From: Comamonas sp. lk
Lineage (GTDB): Bacteria; Pseudomonadota; Gammaproteobacteria; Burkholderiales; Burkholderiaceae_C
DNA: 64,000 bases
NCBI GenBank assembly: GCA_945925985.1
Contig: CAMELV010000006.1
Location: forward strand, 62,001 to 126,000
Reading direction: 5' to 3'
Part shown: one piece after another, positions 9,219 through 16,964 of the stretch
How the letters are laid out: each line of letters begins with the position of its first letter
Numbering within the stretch: the stretch's first letter is position 1
The notes under the pieces: generated by a model
The model's database searches: none
Seen by the model: only the letters and a program-made list of their open reading frames with translations
Told to the model about the DNA's origin: nothing
Made by a program: the position numbers and the translations under genes

Positions 9219-9258
9219 TTACACAGCCTTAGCGCTGGCGCATGGCGCGCTTACACAG
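9219..9258. promoter_or_regulatory. Direct repeat TTACACAG upstream of the Spy-like gene
   Basis: TTACACAG occurs at 9219-9226 and 9251-9258, a spacing of 32 bases, about three helical turns. It lies 70-110 bases upstream of the Spy-like gene and could bind a response regulator, as Spy genes are often envelope-stress controlled. The family of regulator cannot be told. Confidence 0.25.
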
Positions 9259-9326
9259 ACCGGCCACACTGCCTATCAGCCTGATGCCAATCCCTGAGCA
9301 CAAGGCCCAATCCAAAGGACATCACC

Positions 9327-9812
9327 ATGACTTCACGATTCAAACCCACCTTGTTGGCCGGTCTGCTGGCCCTGTCAAGCTTTGCCGCGCTGGCTCAGAT
9401 GCCCACACCAGGCGGTCACGCTGGCATGATGGCTGCCCCTACCGAGGGCATGCACCACGGCATGCGCCACATGGACCCGGCCCGGATGCAGGCCCGCATG
9501 GACAAACACGCCGCGGAACTCAAGGCCAGGCTCAAGCTCACCCCGGCGCAGGAAGGCGCCTGGACCACGTTTGTTGCCGCACACAAGATGCCGGCTGACT
9601 TGATGGTCAAGAGCGCGGACCGCGCCACCCTGGACAAACTGTCAACACCGGAGCGGCTTGAGCGGATGAAGGCACTGCGTAGCCAACACAGTGCGGCTAT
9701 GGACCAGCGTGACGAGGCGACCAAGGTCTTTTACGCTGCGTTGATGCCTGAGCAACAAAAAGTTTTTGACGACAGCATGACGTCGCGCCATGCCCGAAAA
9801 GCCAAAGCTTAA
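9327..9812 (+). CDS. Spy/CpxP-family periplasmic protein
   Basis: 161 residues with a clear signal peptide (SRFKPTLLAGLLALSSFAALA, cleavage after ALA). A histidine- and methionine-rich stretch follows (GMHHGMRHMDPARMQ), then the LTPAQ and LMPEQQ motifs that mark the LTXXQ family, and a basic C-terminus. Spy and CpxP are periplasmic helical chaperones or envelope stress sensors; the His/Met region might bind copper, in keeping with the copA/copZ locus 2 kb away, but that link is a guess. The ATG at 9327 follows AAAGGA. Confidence 0.85.
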   Translation: MTSRFKPTLLAGLLALSSFAALAQMPTPGGHAGMMAAPTEGMHHGMRHMDPARMQARMDKHAAELKARLKLTPAQEGAWTTFVAAHKMPADLMVKSADRATLDKLSTPERLERMKALRSQHSAAMDQRDEATKVFYAALMPEQQKVFDDSMTSRHARKAKA

Positions 9813-9888
9813 GCGCCTCATCCCCAAGGCTGTGCTATATAAACAATAGCTAACAACCCAATACCGACGGGGCTTAGAGCCACTTTTC

Positions 9889-10257
9889 TTATGAGGCCAG
9901 CAGTTTTTTCAACTCGCCGCTGGCGATCAGTTTGACCAGGTCATTGGCGCCACCAACCAGGGCGCCTTTGACGAACACCATGGGAAAGGTGGGCCAGCCG
10001 GTCCAGAGCTTGAGCGCATTGCGTTGACGCCACATGCTGAAATAGCTGCCGTAGTCGAGGTCATGGTGGGCGACCCCGGCGGCGTCGAGCGCCTTGCGTG
10101 CTTTTTTGGGGTACGGGTTGGAGGCCATGCCGATCACCACCACGGCATGCTGCGATACGGCGGCCTGGACTTCTTTGACGATGGCGTGTTCGTGGCGAGC
10201 GATTTGTTCCCGTATGGCGGGGTGAATCTGGGCTTCGGCAAGAATCGGGCGGGGCAT
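9889..10257 (-). CDS. Glutaredoxin-fold protein without active-site cysteines
   Basis: 122 residues with the glutaredoxin layout: VVVIGMASNPYPKKARKAL at the active-site position, then a DLDYGS segment, WPTFPMVFVKG (the TVP loop counterpart) and VGGANDL (the GG glutathione motif). The active site CPYC is replaced by N47-P48-Y49-P50, and there is no cysteine anywhere in the protein. Redox activity is therefore excluded; glutathione or Fe-S binding by the fold, or a protein contact role, may remain. An N-terminal helical extension of about 35 residues is present. It is divergent from the DUF2189 gene, whose FNR-type box lies between them. Confidence 0.75.
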   Translation of the reverse strand: MPRPILAEAQIHPAIREQIARHEHAIVKEVQAAVSQHAVVVIGMASNPYPKKARKALDAAGVAHHDLDYGSYFSMWRQRNALKLWTGWPTFPMVFVKGALVGGANDLVKLIASGELKKLLAS

Positions 10258-10318
10258 GGTGGGTCCTGACAGCAGTAAAGCGGCTGATTATGCAGCGCGC
10301 CCTCCCGCACTTGCCAGC

Positions 10319-10332
10319 TTGACGTAGATCAA
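10319..10332 (+). promoter_or_regulatory. FNR-type box upstream of the DUF2189 gene
   Basis: TTGAC-GTAG-ATCAA, nine of ten matches to the FNR consensus. TACACT, a -10-like hexamer, begins exactly 22 bases after the box, as in class II FNR promoters. The predicted transcript would start only a few bases before the ATG at 10371, so it may be almost leaderless. GGTC is repeated three times between box and -10. Confidence 0.6.
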
Positions 10333-10370
10333 GCTCGGTCGGTCGGTCGAACTCTACACTTGACCCGGCC

Positions 10371-11186
10371 ATGACCATTTCCCCACCGCGTTTACCGGCG
10401 GTCCGTAGCCTGGACCTGCTTCGCCCCCTGCATTGGCTGGCGCTAGCTTGGCGTGACATGGCGCTTTGCGGCTGGGTCAGCTTTGCCCACGGTCTGGTGC
10501 TCGCCCTGTCCGGCATGGGCATTTTGGCGGTGGCACACGACCGGTTTTGGTTGATGGCGGGTGCGCTGTCGGGGTTTTTGGTGGTTGCGCCGGTGTTGGC
10601 CACCAGTTTGTACGCCATGAGCCGGGCACTGGAGCGCGGTGAGCCAGCCAACGCTGCCTTGGTGCTCAAGACCTGGTTAAATTGGCAGAACAGCCACTTC
10701 AACAAGTGGGGCAACGACTACTGGTGCCTGGTGCAGTTTGGTGCCCTGCTGGCGCTGGCGGGGACCGGCTGGGTGGTCACCTCGGCCGCCTTGATCACCT
10801 TGCTGGCACCACTGCCTATCCATACCCCGATCGACTTTATTCGACACGTGGTGTTGGCGCGCCAGGGCTTTTTGTTTGAGTTGTGGCTGGCGGTCGGCGG
10901 TGTGCTGGCGGCGCCGATCTTTGCCTCAACCGTCATTGCCATGCCCTTGCTGCTGGACCGGCGCGTGACGCTGCTCACGGCGGTGCTGACCAGTTGGCGG
11001 GCGGTACTGGTGAACCCGTTGCCCTTGGCACTCTGGGCCGCCTTGATCATGGGCTTTACCCTCTTGGGCCTGGGCGCCATATTGCTGGGGCTGGTTGCCG
11101 TGGTGCCCATGCTGGGACACGCCAGCTGGCATGCTTACCGTGATCTGGTCGATGTCTCTAGCCTGCCACCGAGAGAGCCCGGTTGA
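10371..11186 (+). CDS. DUF2189-family membrane protein
   Basis: About 271 residues with six hydrophobic segments. The N-terminal LDLLRPLHWLALAWRDMALCGW and the later RGEPANAALVLKTWLNWQ resemble DUF2189 inner-membrane proteins, whose function is not known. An FNR-type box lies 39 bases upstream of the start, which suggests a role under low oxygen. No ribosome binding site is visible, in line with a near-leaderless message. The stop overlaps the start of the DUF2788 gene (TGATG), so the two are translationally coupled. Confidence 0.7.
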   Translation: MTISPPRLPAVRSLDLLRPLHWLALAWRDMALCGWVSFAHGLVLALSGMGILAVAHDRFWLMAGALSGFLVVAPVLATSLYAMSRALERGEPANAALVLKTWLNWQNSHFNKWGNDYWCLVQFGALLALAGTGWVVTSAALITLLAPLPIHTPIDFIRHVVLARQGFLFELWLAVGGVLAAPIFASTVIAMPLLLDRRVTLLTAVLTSWRAVLVNPLPLALWAALIMGFTLLGLGAILLGLVAVVPMLGHASWHAYRDLVDVSSLPPREPG

Positions 11187-11398
11187 TGTGGGGCTATACC
11201 GAGGAGCAGATCACCGGTTTTGGATTGACCTTCGGCGTCGGGGCGTTCATGCTTTATATGCTGTTCATCATTGGTCAGCTGGCATGGGAATCCAAGGCGG
11301 GTAAGTTTGGCACCTTTGTCATTTTTTTAGGCCTGGCCTTTGGCATGACCGGCTTTGTTGCCAAGATGCTGATTCAGTGGGCCATTGGGATCAATTGA
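11186..11398 (+). CDS. DUF2788 small membrane protein
   Basis: 70 residues: MWGYTEEQITGFGLTFGVGAFM then a second hydrophobic segment, KFGTFVIFLGLAFGMTGFVAKMLIQW. This is the pattern of DUF2788, a family of small two-helix membrane proteins of proteobacteria with unknown function. The ATG at 11186 shares its A with the TGA of the DUF2189 gene. Its stop lies in the palindrome TCAATTGA, which also supplies the stop of the convergent gene. Confidence 0.75.
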   Translation: MWGYTEEQITGFGLTFGVGAFMLYMLFIIGQLAWESKAGKFGTFVIFLGLAFGMTGFVAKMLIQWAIGIN

Positions 11399-14063
11399 GT
11401 TTGAGCAGAATGCCGCGTACGCCGTCGCCCGTGGTGCCGATGGCCCCTTCCTCAAAGCCCAGTTCACGGGCCAGCTTGAGCATCCGGTCGTTGTAATCAA
11501 GCACGGTGGCCACCAAGCGCTGTGTGCCCTGGCTGCGCAGGTAGGCGATCATTTTTTGCATCAGCAACAGGCCGAGCCCGCTGCCTTTGAGGTCAGAGCG
11601 GACGATCACGCCAAATTCGGCCTCGATGTTGTCGGGGTCGGTCATGGCGCGCACCACGCCCAGGGTTTGCGCCTGTCCATCCGTGCTGTCGGCCAGAGCC
11701 ACAAAAGCCATTTCGCGCGCGTAGTCAATCTGCACCAAACGCGCCAGCTCGCTGCGCGCCATGCTGCGGCGGCTATAAAACACCCTCATCCGCACGTCTT
11801 CTGGATCAAGCGCTTGCAGAAAGGCCATGTGCTGGGCCTCGTCTTCCGGGCGGATCGGGCGCAGGCAGAGGGAGCGTCCCTGCCAAAGGAGCTGCTCTTC
11901 AAGCTGTGCCGGGTAAGGTCGAATGGCGAAATGATCGGCGCCTGCCGGCCCGGCCGCGCTGACCCGGATGCGTGCATCCAGAGCAATCGCGCCTTCGAAA
12001 TTGACGATCAGCGGGTTGATGTCAAGCTCAGCAATTTCCGGGATCTCGGCCAGCAGCTGCGACACCGCCATCAACACGCCGTGCAAGGCGTCAGCGTCAA
12101 TGGCCGGGGTATCCCGCCAACCCGCCAACAGGCGGGCCACCCGGGTGCGCGCCACCAGCGCCCGGGCCAGCGGCACGTTCAGCGGCGGCAGGGCTACAGC
12201 CCGGTCGGCCATGAGCTCGACCGCGGTGCCGCCCTGTCCGAACAGGATGACCGGCCCAAACACCGGGTCAATGGCGCTGCCCACGATCAGCTCTTGGGCA
12301 TGGCGGCGGCGCACCATGCTCTGCACTGTGAACCCCTGAACCCGTGCCAGTGGCAGTTGCTGTTGCACCCGCGCCAGCATGGCCTGCGCAGCGTGGCGCA
12401 GGGCGGGCTCATCCGCCAGGTTCAGGGCGACACCACCGACGTCGGACTTGTGCGAAATGTCATCGGACAAAATCTTTAGCACCACCGGAAAGCCCAAGGC
12501 CGTGGCGGCCAGCGCGGCGGCGTCAGCGGTGGGCGCCACCCGCTGTGTGGCCACCACCGGGATGCCACAGGCTTGCAACACTGCTTTCGCTTCGGGCTCG
12601 CTCAAAAGGGTGCGACCGGCCGCTAGCGCGGCTTGCACAATGTGCCGGATGCTGGCGCTGTCCGGGCGCTGCTTGGCCAGCATGGCGGGCGGCGCTTGCG
12701 ACAACTCGCTCTGGTTGTGGCGGTAGCGCAGCAGCATAGAGAAGGCGCGCACCGCCTGCTCGGGGGTGTCGTAGCCGGCAACGCCGGCGTCCTGAAAGAC
12801 TTTGCGCGCTTGGGCCACCGCAGCATCACCCAGCCAGCAGCTCATCAGCCGCGGTGCCACGTGGGGGTCGTGCTGCGCCAGTGGCAGCAGGGCCTGTGCA
12901 ATCTCGGCGCTTGGCACGATCGCGGTGGGGGCGTGGATGAACAGCAGCGCACCGGTGTCGGGGTCGTTATTGAGGACGGCCAGGGCCTGCTGGTAGCGGG
13001 CTACCGGGGCGTCACCAATGATGTCCACCGGGTTGCTGTGCGACCAGTTGGCGGGCAGCACGGCATCGAGCTTGAGCCGCGTCGCCTCGCTCAAGATGGC
13101 TAGCGGCACGCCGGCAAAGGCTGCAGCGTCGGCCGCCATGACGCCGGCGCCACCGCCATTGGTCAGGATGGTCAGGCTGTCACTGGTGTTGGTCCGAAAG
13201 CGCGATAGGGTGGTTGCCGCCAGAAACAGCTCTTGCAGTGTGTTGACGCGCAGCATGCCAGCCCGCGCAATGGCTGCATCAAACACCAGGTCTGAACCCG
13301 CCATCGCCCCGGTGTGCGAGGCCGCCGCCAGCTGCCCCAGTGGCGAGCGGCCCGCCTTGACGACGATGACCGGCTTGTTGCGTGCGGCGGCGCGGGCCGC
13401 CGACATGAATTTGCGTGGCGACTCGATGGACTCGGCATAAAGCAGGATGGCGCGGGTTTTTGGGTCGGTGGCCAGGAAGTCCAGCATGTCGCCAAAATCG
13501 ACGTCGGCATGCTCACCCAGCGACACAAAATGCGAGAAGCCGATGGCCTGGCCCCGTGCCCAGTCCAGCATGGCCGTGACCAGCGCGCCCGACTGCGACA
13601 CAAAGGCCAGCTCCCCCGGTTGTGCATTGACGTGGGCAAAGCTGGCGTTCAGGCCCTTGTGCGGCGCCAGCAAACCGATGCAGTTTGGCCCGATGATGCG
13701 CAGCAGGTGCGGCCGTGCTGCATCGAGCATCGCCTGTTTTTGCTGCTCATCCATGCCGGCGGTCATGACCACGGCAGCGCGGGTGCCCAGCCGGGCCAGG
13801 TCATCGATCAGCCCTGCTACTGTGGCTGGCGGGGTGCAGATCACAGCCAGCTCTGGCACCGTGGGCAAATCGGCCGCCCGTGTGTAGGCCACTTGCTCCC
13901 CCAGTGCGCCAGGACGCGAGTTGACGGCGTACAGCGTGCCGGCGTAAGCACCCCCACTCAGGTTGCGCCAGACCGTGGCGCCGACGCTGCCGGGGCGCTT
14001 CGAAGCACCAAACACCGCGATAGAGCTGGGCTCAAACAGCGCGTCAAGGTTGCGAATGCTCAT
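11391..14063 (-). CDS. Acetyl-CoA synthetase (ADP-forming)-like/GNAT fusion protein
   Basis: About 890 residues. The N-terminal CoA-binding domain starts SIRNLDALFEPSSIAVFGAS. A ligase-CoA region follows, with AASHTGAMAGSD, which keeps the histidine that is phosphorylated in ADP-forming ligases. An ATP-grasp-like domain lies at about 490-690 (AVLQACGIPVVATQ, VVLKILSDDISHKSD). A C-terminal GNAT domain covers about 720-890 (RPIRPEDEAQ, GSGLGLLLMQKMI). This is the arrangement of Pat-type protein lysine acetyltransferases, which control acyl-CoA synthetases. The ORF track starts 15 codons too early; the ATG at 14063 is 2 bases after nnrU. Confidence 0.88.
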   Translation of the reverse strand: MSIRNLDALFEPSSIAVFGASKRPGSVGATVWRNLSGGAYAGTLYAVNSRPGALGEQVAYTRAADLPTVPELAVICTPPATVAGLIDDLARLGTRAAVVMTAGMDEQQKQAMLDAARPHLLRIIGPNCIGLLAPHKGLNASFAHVNAQPGELAFVSQSGALVTAMLDWARGQAIGFSHFVSLGEHADVDFGDMLDFLATDPKTRAILLYAESIESPRKFMSAARAAARNKPVIVVKAGRSPLGQLAAASHTGAMAGSDLVFDAAIARAGMLRVNTLQELFLAATTLSRFRTNTSDSLTILTNGGGAGVMAADAAAFAGVPLAILSEATRLKLDAVLPANWSHSNPVDIIGDAPVARYQQALAVLNNDPDTGALLFIHAPTAIVPSAEIAQALLPLAQHDPHVAPRLMSCWLGDAAVAQARKVFQDAGVAGYDTPEQAVRAFSMLLRYRHNQSELSQAPPAMLAKQRPDSASIRHIVQAALAAGRTLLSEPEAKAVLQACGIPVVATQRVAPTADAAALAATALGFPVVLKILSDDISHKSDVGGVALNLADEPALRHAAQAMLARVQQQLPLARVQGFTVQSMVRRRHAQELIVGSAIDPVFGPVILFGQGGTAVELMADRAVALPPLNVPLARALVARTRVARLLAGWRDTPAIDADALHGVLMAVSQLLAEIPEIAELDINPLIVNFEGAIALDARIRVSAAGPAGADHFAIRPYPAQLEEQLLWQGRSLCLRPIRPEDEAQHMAFLQALDPEDVRMRVFYSRRSMARSELARLVQIDYAREMAFVALADSTDGQAQTLGVVRAMTDPDNIEAEFGVIVRSDLKGSGLGLLLMQKMIAYLRSQGTQRLVATVLDYNDRMLKLARELGFEEGAIGTTGDGVRGILLKLN

Positions 14064-14065
14064 GG

Positions 14066-14644
14066 CTAAACCAGCGGGCGGACACCGATCAGCAGACCAT
14101 GCAACCACAGGGTAAAGCCAATCCAGGCCGCCACGCCAATCGCCACCGTGACACCTGTCGCGCCCGTGGTGCCCTCAGGATAGCGAATGTGCTGCTGGCG
14201 GTCGCGTTGCCGGGCGGCCCGGAAAGCCAGTGCGGCCCAGACCAGGGAGGCGCCGAACAGCAGCACATGTGCTGCCGTGCCGTTGGCCAGCAGGTGTGCC
14301 AGCGCCCAGAACTTCGCCCCCAGCACCATGGGATGGCGCAGACGGGCCTTGATTCGGTTGCCTGGGACGTAAGCGGCGGCCAGCAGCACGAAGGACGCGA
14401 GCATCAGCACAGACGCCAGGTGCCGCATGCCAGTAGGTGGGTTCCAAAGCTGCACCGGTTGTTGCCGCGCCTGCCCAAAACCCCAGATCAGCAAGGCCAA
14501 CCCGGCCAGAGAAACCAGGCTGTAAAGCCCTTTCCAGGCCGCTGTGCCAAGCCGCTCCCGGGTTCGGTTGCGCCAGTCCTCGGCAAAAATGCGCACGGAA
14601 TGCACACCCAGAAACACCACAAGGCCAAGCAGTAAATAATACAT
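14066..14644 (-). CDS. nnrU: NnrU family membrane protein
   Basis: 192 residues with about five membrane helices and the NnrU pattern: FLGVHSVRIFAEDWRNR at the start, the central PGNRIKARLRHPMVLGAKFWALAHLLANG, and a short C-terminal helix. NnrU was named from nitrite/NO reductase loci but is widespread; its biochemical role is unclear and resembles that of the isoprenylcysteine methyltransferase/NnrU fold family. The gene is in an apparent operon: GGDEF protein, 27 bases, nnrU, 2 bases, Pat-like protein. Confidence 0.88.
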   Translation of the reverse strand: MYYLLLGLVVFLGVHSVRIFAEDWRNRTRERLGTAAWKGLYSLVSLAGLALLIWGFGQARQQPVQLWNPPTGMRHLASVLMLASFVLLAAAYVPGNRIKARLRHPMVLGAKFWALAHLLANGTAAHVLLFGASLVWAALAFRAARQRDRQQHIRYPEGTTGATGVTVAIGVAAWIGFTLWLHGLLIGVRPLV

Positions 14645-14671
14645 ACAGACAACCCCTTTTTAGTTTGGCGT

Positions 14672-16237
14672 TCAGGCGCCCAAAACACGGTTCTTCCCCG
14701 CCCGTTTGGCCAGGTACATGGCCTGGTCGGCACGCCGGATCGCCTCGCTGCCGCTTTCTTCCTCGCCCAGCTGAGCCACGCCGGCGCTGAAGGTGATCAA
14801 GATCTTTTCACTGCCGGCCATGAAGAACCGCTTGGTCAGTTCGCGTTGCAGCCGGGTCATGGCCTCGATGCCATCGTCAAGCGTGGTGTCGGGCAGCAGC
14901 AGCACGAATTCCTCGCCGCCGTAGCGCGCCAGAGCGTCCTGCGGGCGCATAACCTCGCGGGCCACATTGGCCAAGTGGGTCAGCGCCGAGTCCCCCGAAG
15001 CATGTCCCGGCCGGTCGTTCAGCGATTTAAAGTTGTCAATGTCGAGCATGCCCATGCACAGCGGCAGTCCTTTTCGGCGCACATTCGACACCTCCCGCTC
15101 CAAGGCCTCATCCAGCCCCTTGCGGTTCAGGGCGCCGGTGAGCGGGTCGTGCCGGGCTTGGGCACTGATGCGGTCGAGTTGTTGGTGCAGTTTGGAAAGC
15201 TCGATCTCAGAGGCCGCCACCCGCTCTTGCATGTTGCGCAGTTGATCGCGTGCCGACAGGCTGTCGCTGGCTATGGTTCGGGTGGTGCCAACAATCTCCT
15301 TCAAGACTGGCGTGATTTCGGCGAAGGATTTAGCCTGCTCAATCAGGCGTGCAGTTTCTTCCAGCTTGCCGTGATAGGCGCTGGTGGACTCGGTCATGTG
15401 CGACAAGCGCTCGATAAACATGGCCAGCATGTGTCGCATTTCAGTCTGCGCACCCAGCAGCCGTTCCTTGGCTTCAGACTGCTTGAGGATCACATCTTTG
15501 AGCCGGCGCTCCACATCATCCAGCCGGCGCAGCGTCAGCGGCGGCATGGCCGCCGTCATCAGGGCGTCAGTCTGACCTTTGAGCCAACGGTCATCCACGC
15601 ACAGCGCACCGATGTTCTGGATGATCAGTTGCAACAGCTTGAGCAGGGTGGACTTGACCTCAAGCTGCTCCTCCGCAGCAAATGAGACCCGGTGGCTGAA
15701 GTTGGCCAGCATCAGTTTCACGGCGCCGACGTCGGCCTCAGCAGCCGGGCGACGCATGGCCGCCAGCAGGGTCTGGGTCTGCTCACCAAAGCGCTCGTCC
15801 TCGTCGCCCAGGGCAGGCAGCATGAACTCGATCATGCGGGCGATCTGGCCAAGAAACTCTGCAGTGAGCGCGGGTGCACTCTGCGCTGGGACCAGGGTAA
15901 CTGAGCCGGGGACTAGCGTGGCGCCAGCGCCATGGGGTGGCGCTGCTGGGGTGAAGCCACCATAAGCCACCAGGGCGTTTTTGACCCCTGACCAGCTGAG
16001 TTGCCCGATGGCGGATTCGAACAGCGCACGCTGCTTCAGCTGGCCGGGGGTTTTGGCCGGCAGGGCCCGTGCGATGTCGCGCAGACGCTCCATCGGGAAA
16101 GGGGGGTCATTGGGGGCGCCGGCAATCTCGTTGTAAATCGCCTGGTAATTGGCCGGGGTGGGCAGCATTTTGCGCGCCGAGATCTGTTTTAAGGCATCGC
16201 GCGCAATTTCAAAAGGCTTACGGTCACTCGTGGTCAT
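14672..16237 (-). CDS. Diguanylate cyclase with N-terminal helical domain
   Basis: About 521 residues. An N-terminal helical region (PFEIARDALKQISARKMLPTPANYQAIYNEIAG) and a long coiled-coil part precede a GGDEF domain at about 360-521. The catalytic signature is RYGGEEFVLLL, and five residues before it is RPQD, an intact RxxD inhibitory site, so an active and product-inhibited cyclase making cyclic di-GMP is expected. No membrane segment is seen, so it is probably cytoplasmic. The ORF track start at 16306 is replaced by the ATG at 16237, the point where family similarity begins. Confidence 0.88.
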   Translation of the reverse strand: MTTSDRKPFEIARDALKQISARKMLPTPANYQAIYNEIAGAPNDPPFPMERLRDIARALPAKTPGQLKQRALFESAIGQLSWSGVKNALVAYGGFTPAAPPHGAGATLVPGSVTLVPAQSAPALTAEFLGQIARMIEFMLPALGDEDERFGEQTQTLLAAMRRPAAEADVGAVKLMLANFSHRVSFAAEEQLEVKSTLLKLLQLIIQNIGALCVDDRWLKGQTDALMTAAMPPLTLRRLDDVERRLKDVILKQSEAKERLLGAQTEMRHMLAMFIERLSHMTESTSAYHGKLEETARLIEQAKSFAEITPVLKEIVGTTRTIASDSLSARDQLRNMQERVAASEIELSKLHQQLDRISAQARHDPLTGALNRKGLDEALEREVSNVRRKGLPLCMGMLDIDNFKSLNDRPGHASGDSALTHLANVAREVMRPQDALARYGGEEFVLLLPDTTLDDGIEAMTRLQRELTKRFFMAGSEKILITFSAGVAQLGEEESGSEAIRRADQAMYLAKRAGKNRVLGA

Positions 16238-16306
16238 TAGTAGGCTATCAAATTTGTAGCACAAAAGGTCCGCTGGTAAAGGGCTGGCGACCAAAACCTT
16301 GCCCAA

Positions 16307-16417
16307 CTACAGCGCTGTTAAAGCTTCAGTAAAGGGTTGCACGGCGGGAGCGGCTTCAGGCGCATCCGCAGCCGACGCTGTGCCATGATACCAAGCGAGG
16401 TCGGACGCGAAGCGGCT
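16307..16417 (-). pseudogene. Possible C-terminal coding remnant
   Basis: On the reverse strand 36 codons without a start read SRFASDLAWYHGTASAADAP and on to PFTEALTAL followed by TAG. The composition looks protein-like, and no gene is otherwise assigned to this gap. It could be the tail of a lost gene, or chance. I do not recognise the family. Confidence 0.25.
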
Positions 16418-16421
16418 TGAC

Positions 16422-16844
16422 CTAAGCACCGGGGCTTTGTGACAGCGCTTGTGCCCAAAGGGCCTTAGCCTGTGGATAGATCAGGCGCTCTTCCAGCGCG
16501 ATATGGTCGCGCATCAATGCCGTAAACACGTCGACATAGCTTTGAACCGAGATCCAGTTTTCTTCGATCCAGCCGTGGTCCTGTTGCAAGGTCCGCACGG
16601 CGGTGGCCAGCTCGACGTTGCCACTGGCCAACAAGGCGGGGAATACGTCGCGCTCTTCTTGCGCGTGATGTTGGCGCGAGGTGCTGGAGAAGAAAGCTTC
16701 GATGGCGTGTGCTTCGCGCCGGGCATGGTCGTCAATGCCGTGGTCTTCAATGTGTTTGACCAGGGTGCCCAGCGCGTCAATGTGCTGCGCGATGTCAAGG
16801 TGGCACGCGTCCAGCGCTTCAAAATGCCCAGCGTCGTTGGCCAT
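16422..16844 (-). CDS. Hemerythrin domain protein, short form
   Basis: 140 residues, a single-domain hemerythrin. Its candidate ligands are in the segments DACHLDIAQHIDALG, DHARREAHAIEAFF, RQHHAQEERDVFP, QQDHGWIEENW and RDHIALEERLIYP, spaced as in a four-helix di-iron bundle. Such proteins bind oxygen or NO. The upstream FNR-type box with a good -10 (CATAAT) predicts expression at low oxygen. It differs clearly in length and sequence from the hemerythrin at 1854, so the two are not a recent duplication. Confidence 0.9.
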   Translation of the reverse strand: MANDAGHFEALDACHLDIAQHIDALGTLVKHIEDHGIDDHARREAHAIEAFFSSTSRQHHAQEERDVFPALLASGNVELATAVRTLQQDHGWIEENWISVQSYVDVFTALMRDHIALEERLIYPQAKALWAQALSQSPGA

Positions 16845-16898
16845 GGTCAGATCCTTGAAAAATTCAAGTTCATTATGAACAGCACCCTTCGGTGTCGC

Positions 16899-16912
16899 TT
16901 GATTTATATCAA
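16899..16912 (-). promoter_or_regulatory. Perfect FNR-type box upstream of hemerythrin gene
   Basis: TTGAT-TTAT-ATCAA matches all ten conserved positions of the FNR/Anr site. On the reverse strand CATAAT (16872-16877 on the plus strand) follows 21 bases later, the class II arrangement, and the gene starts 55 bases past the edge of the box. Confidence 0.75.
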
Positions 16913-16964
16913 TGGTATGTGCCGGGATGTGCTTGCCGCAGGCGCCCTCTGGCCGCAGCAGCGC

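Noticed and set aside
11385-12479. Long plus-strand ORF, 364 residues
   Set aside because: Antisense to the Pat-like gene, His/Gln/Arg-rich with no domain. It is a high-GC shadow.
16241-16260. Dispersed repeat family built on GCTATC...TTTGTAGCAC, also at about 9835 and 38050
   Set aside because: Only a ten-base stretch, TTTGTAGCAC, is shared by two of the three places, too little to call a repeat element from this window.
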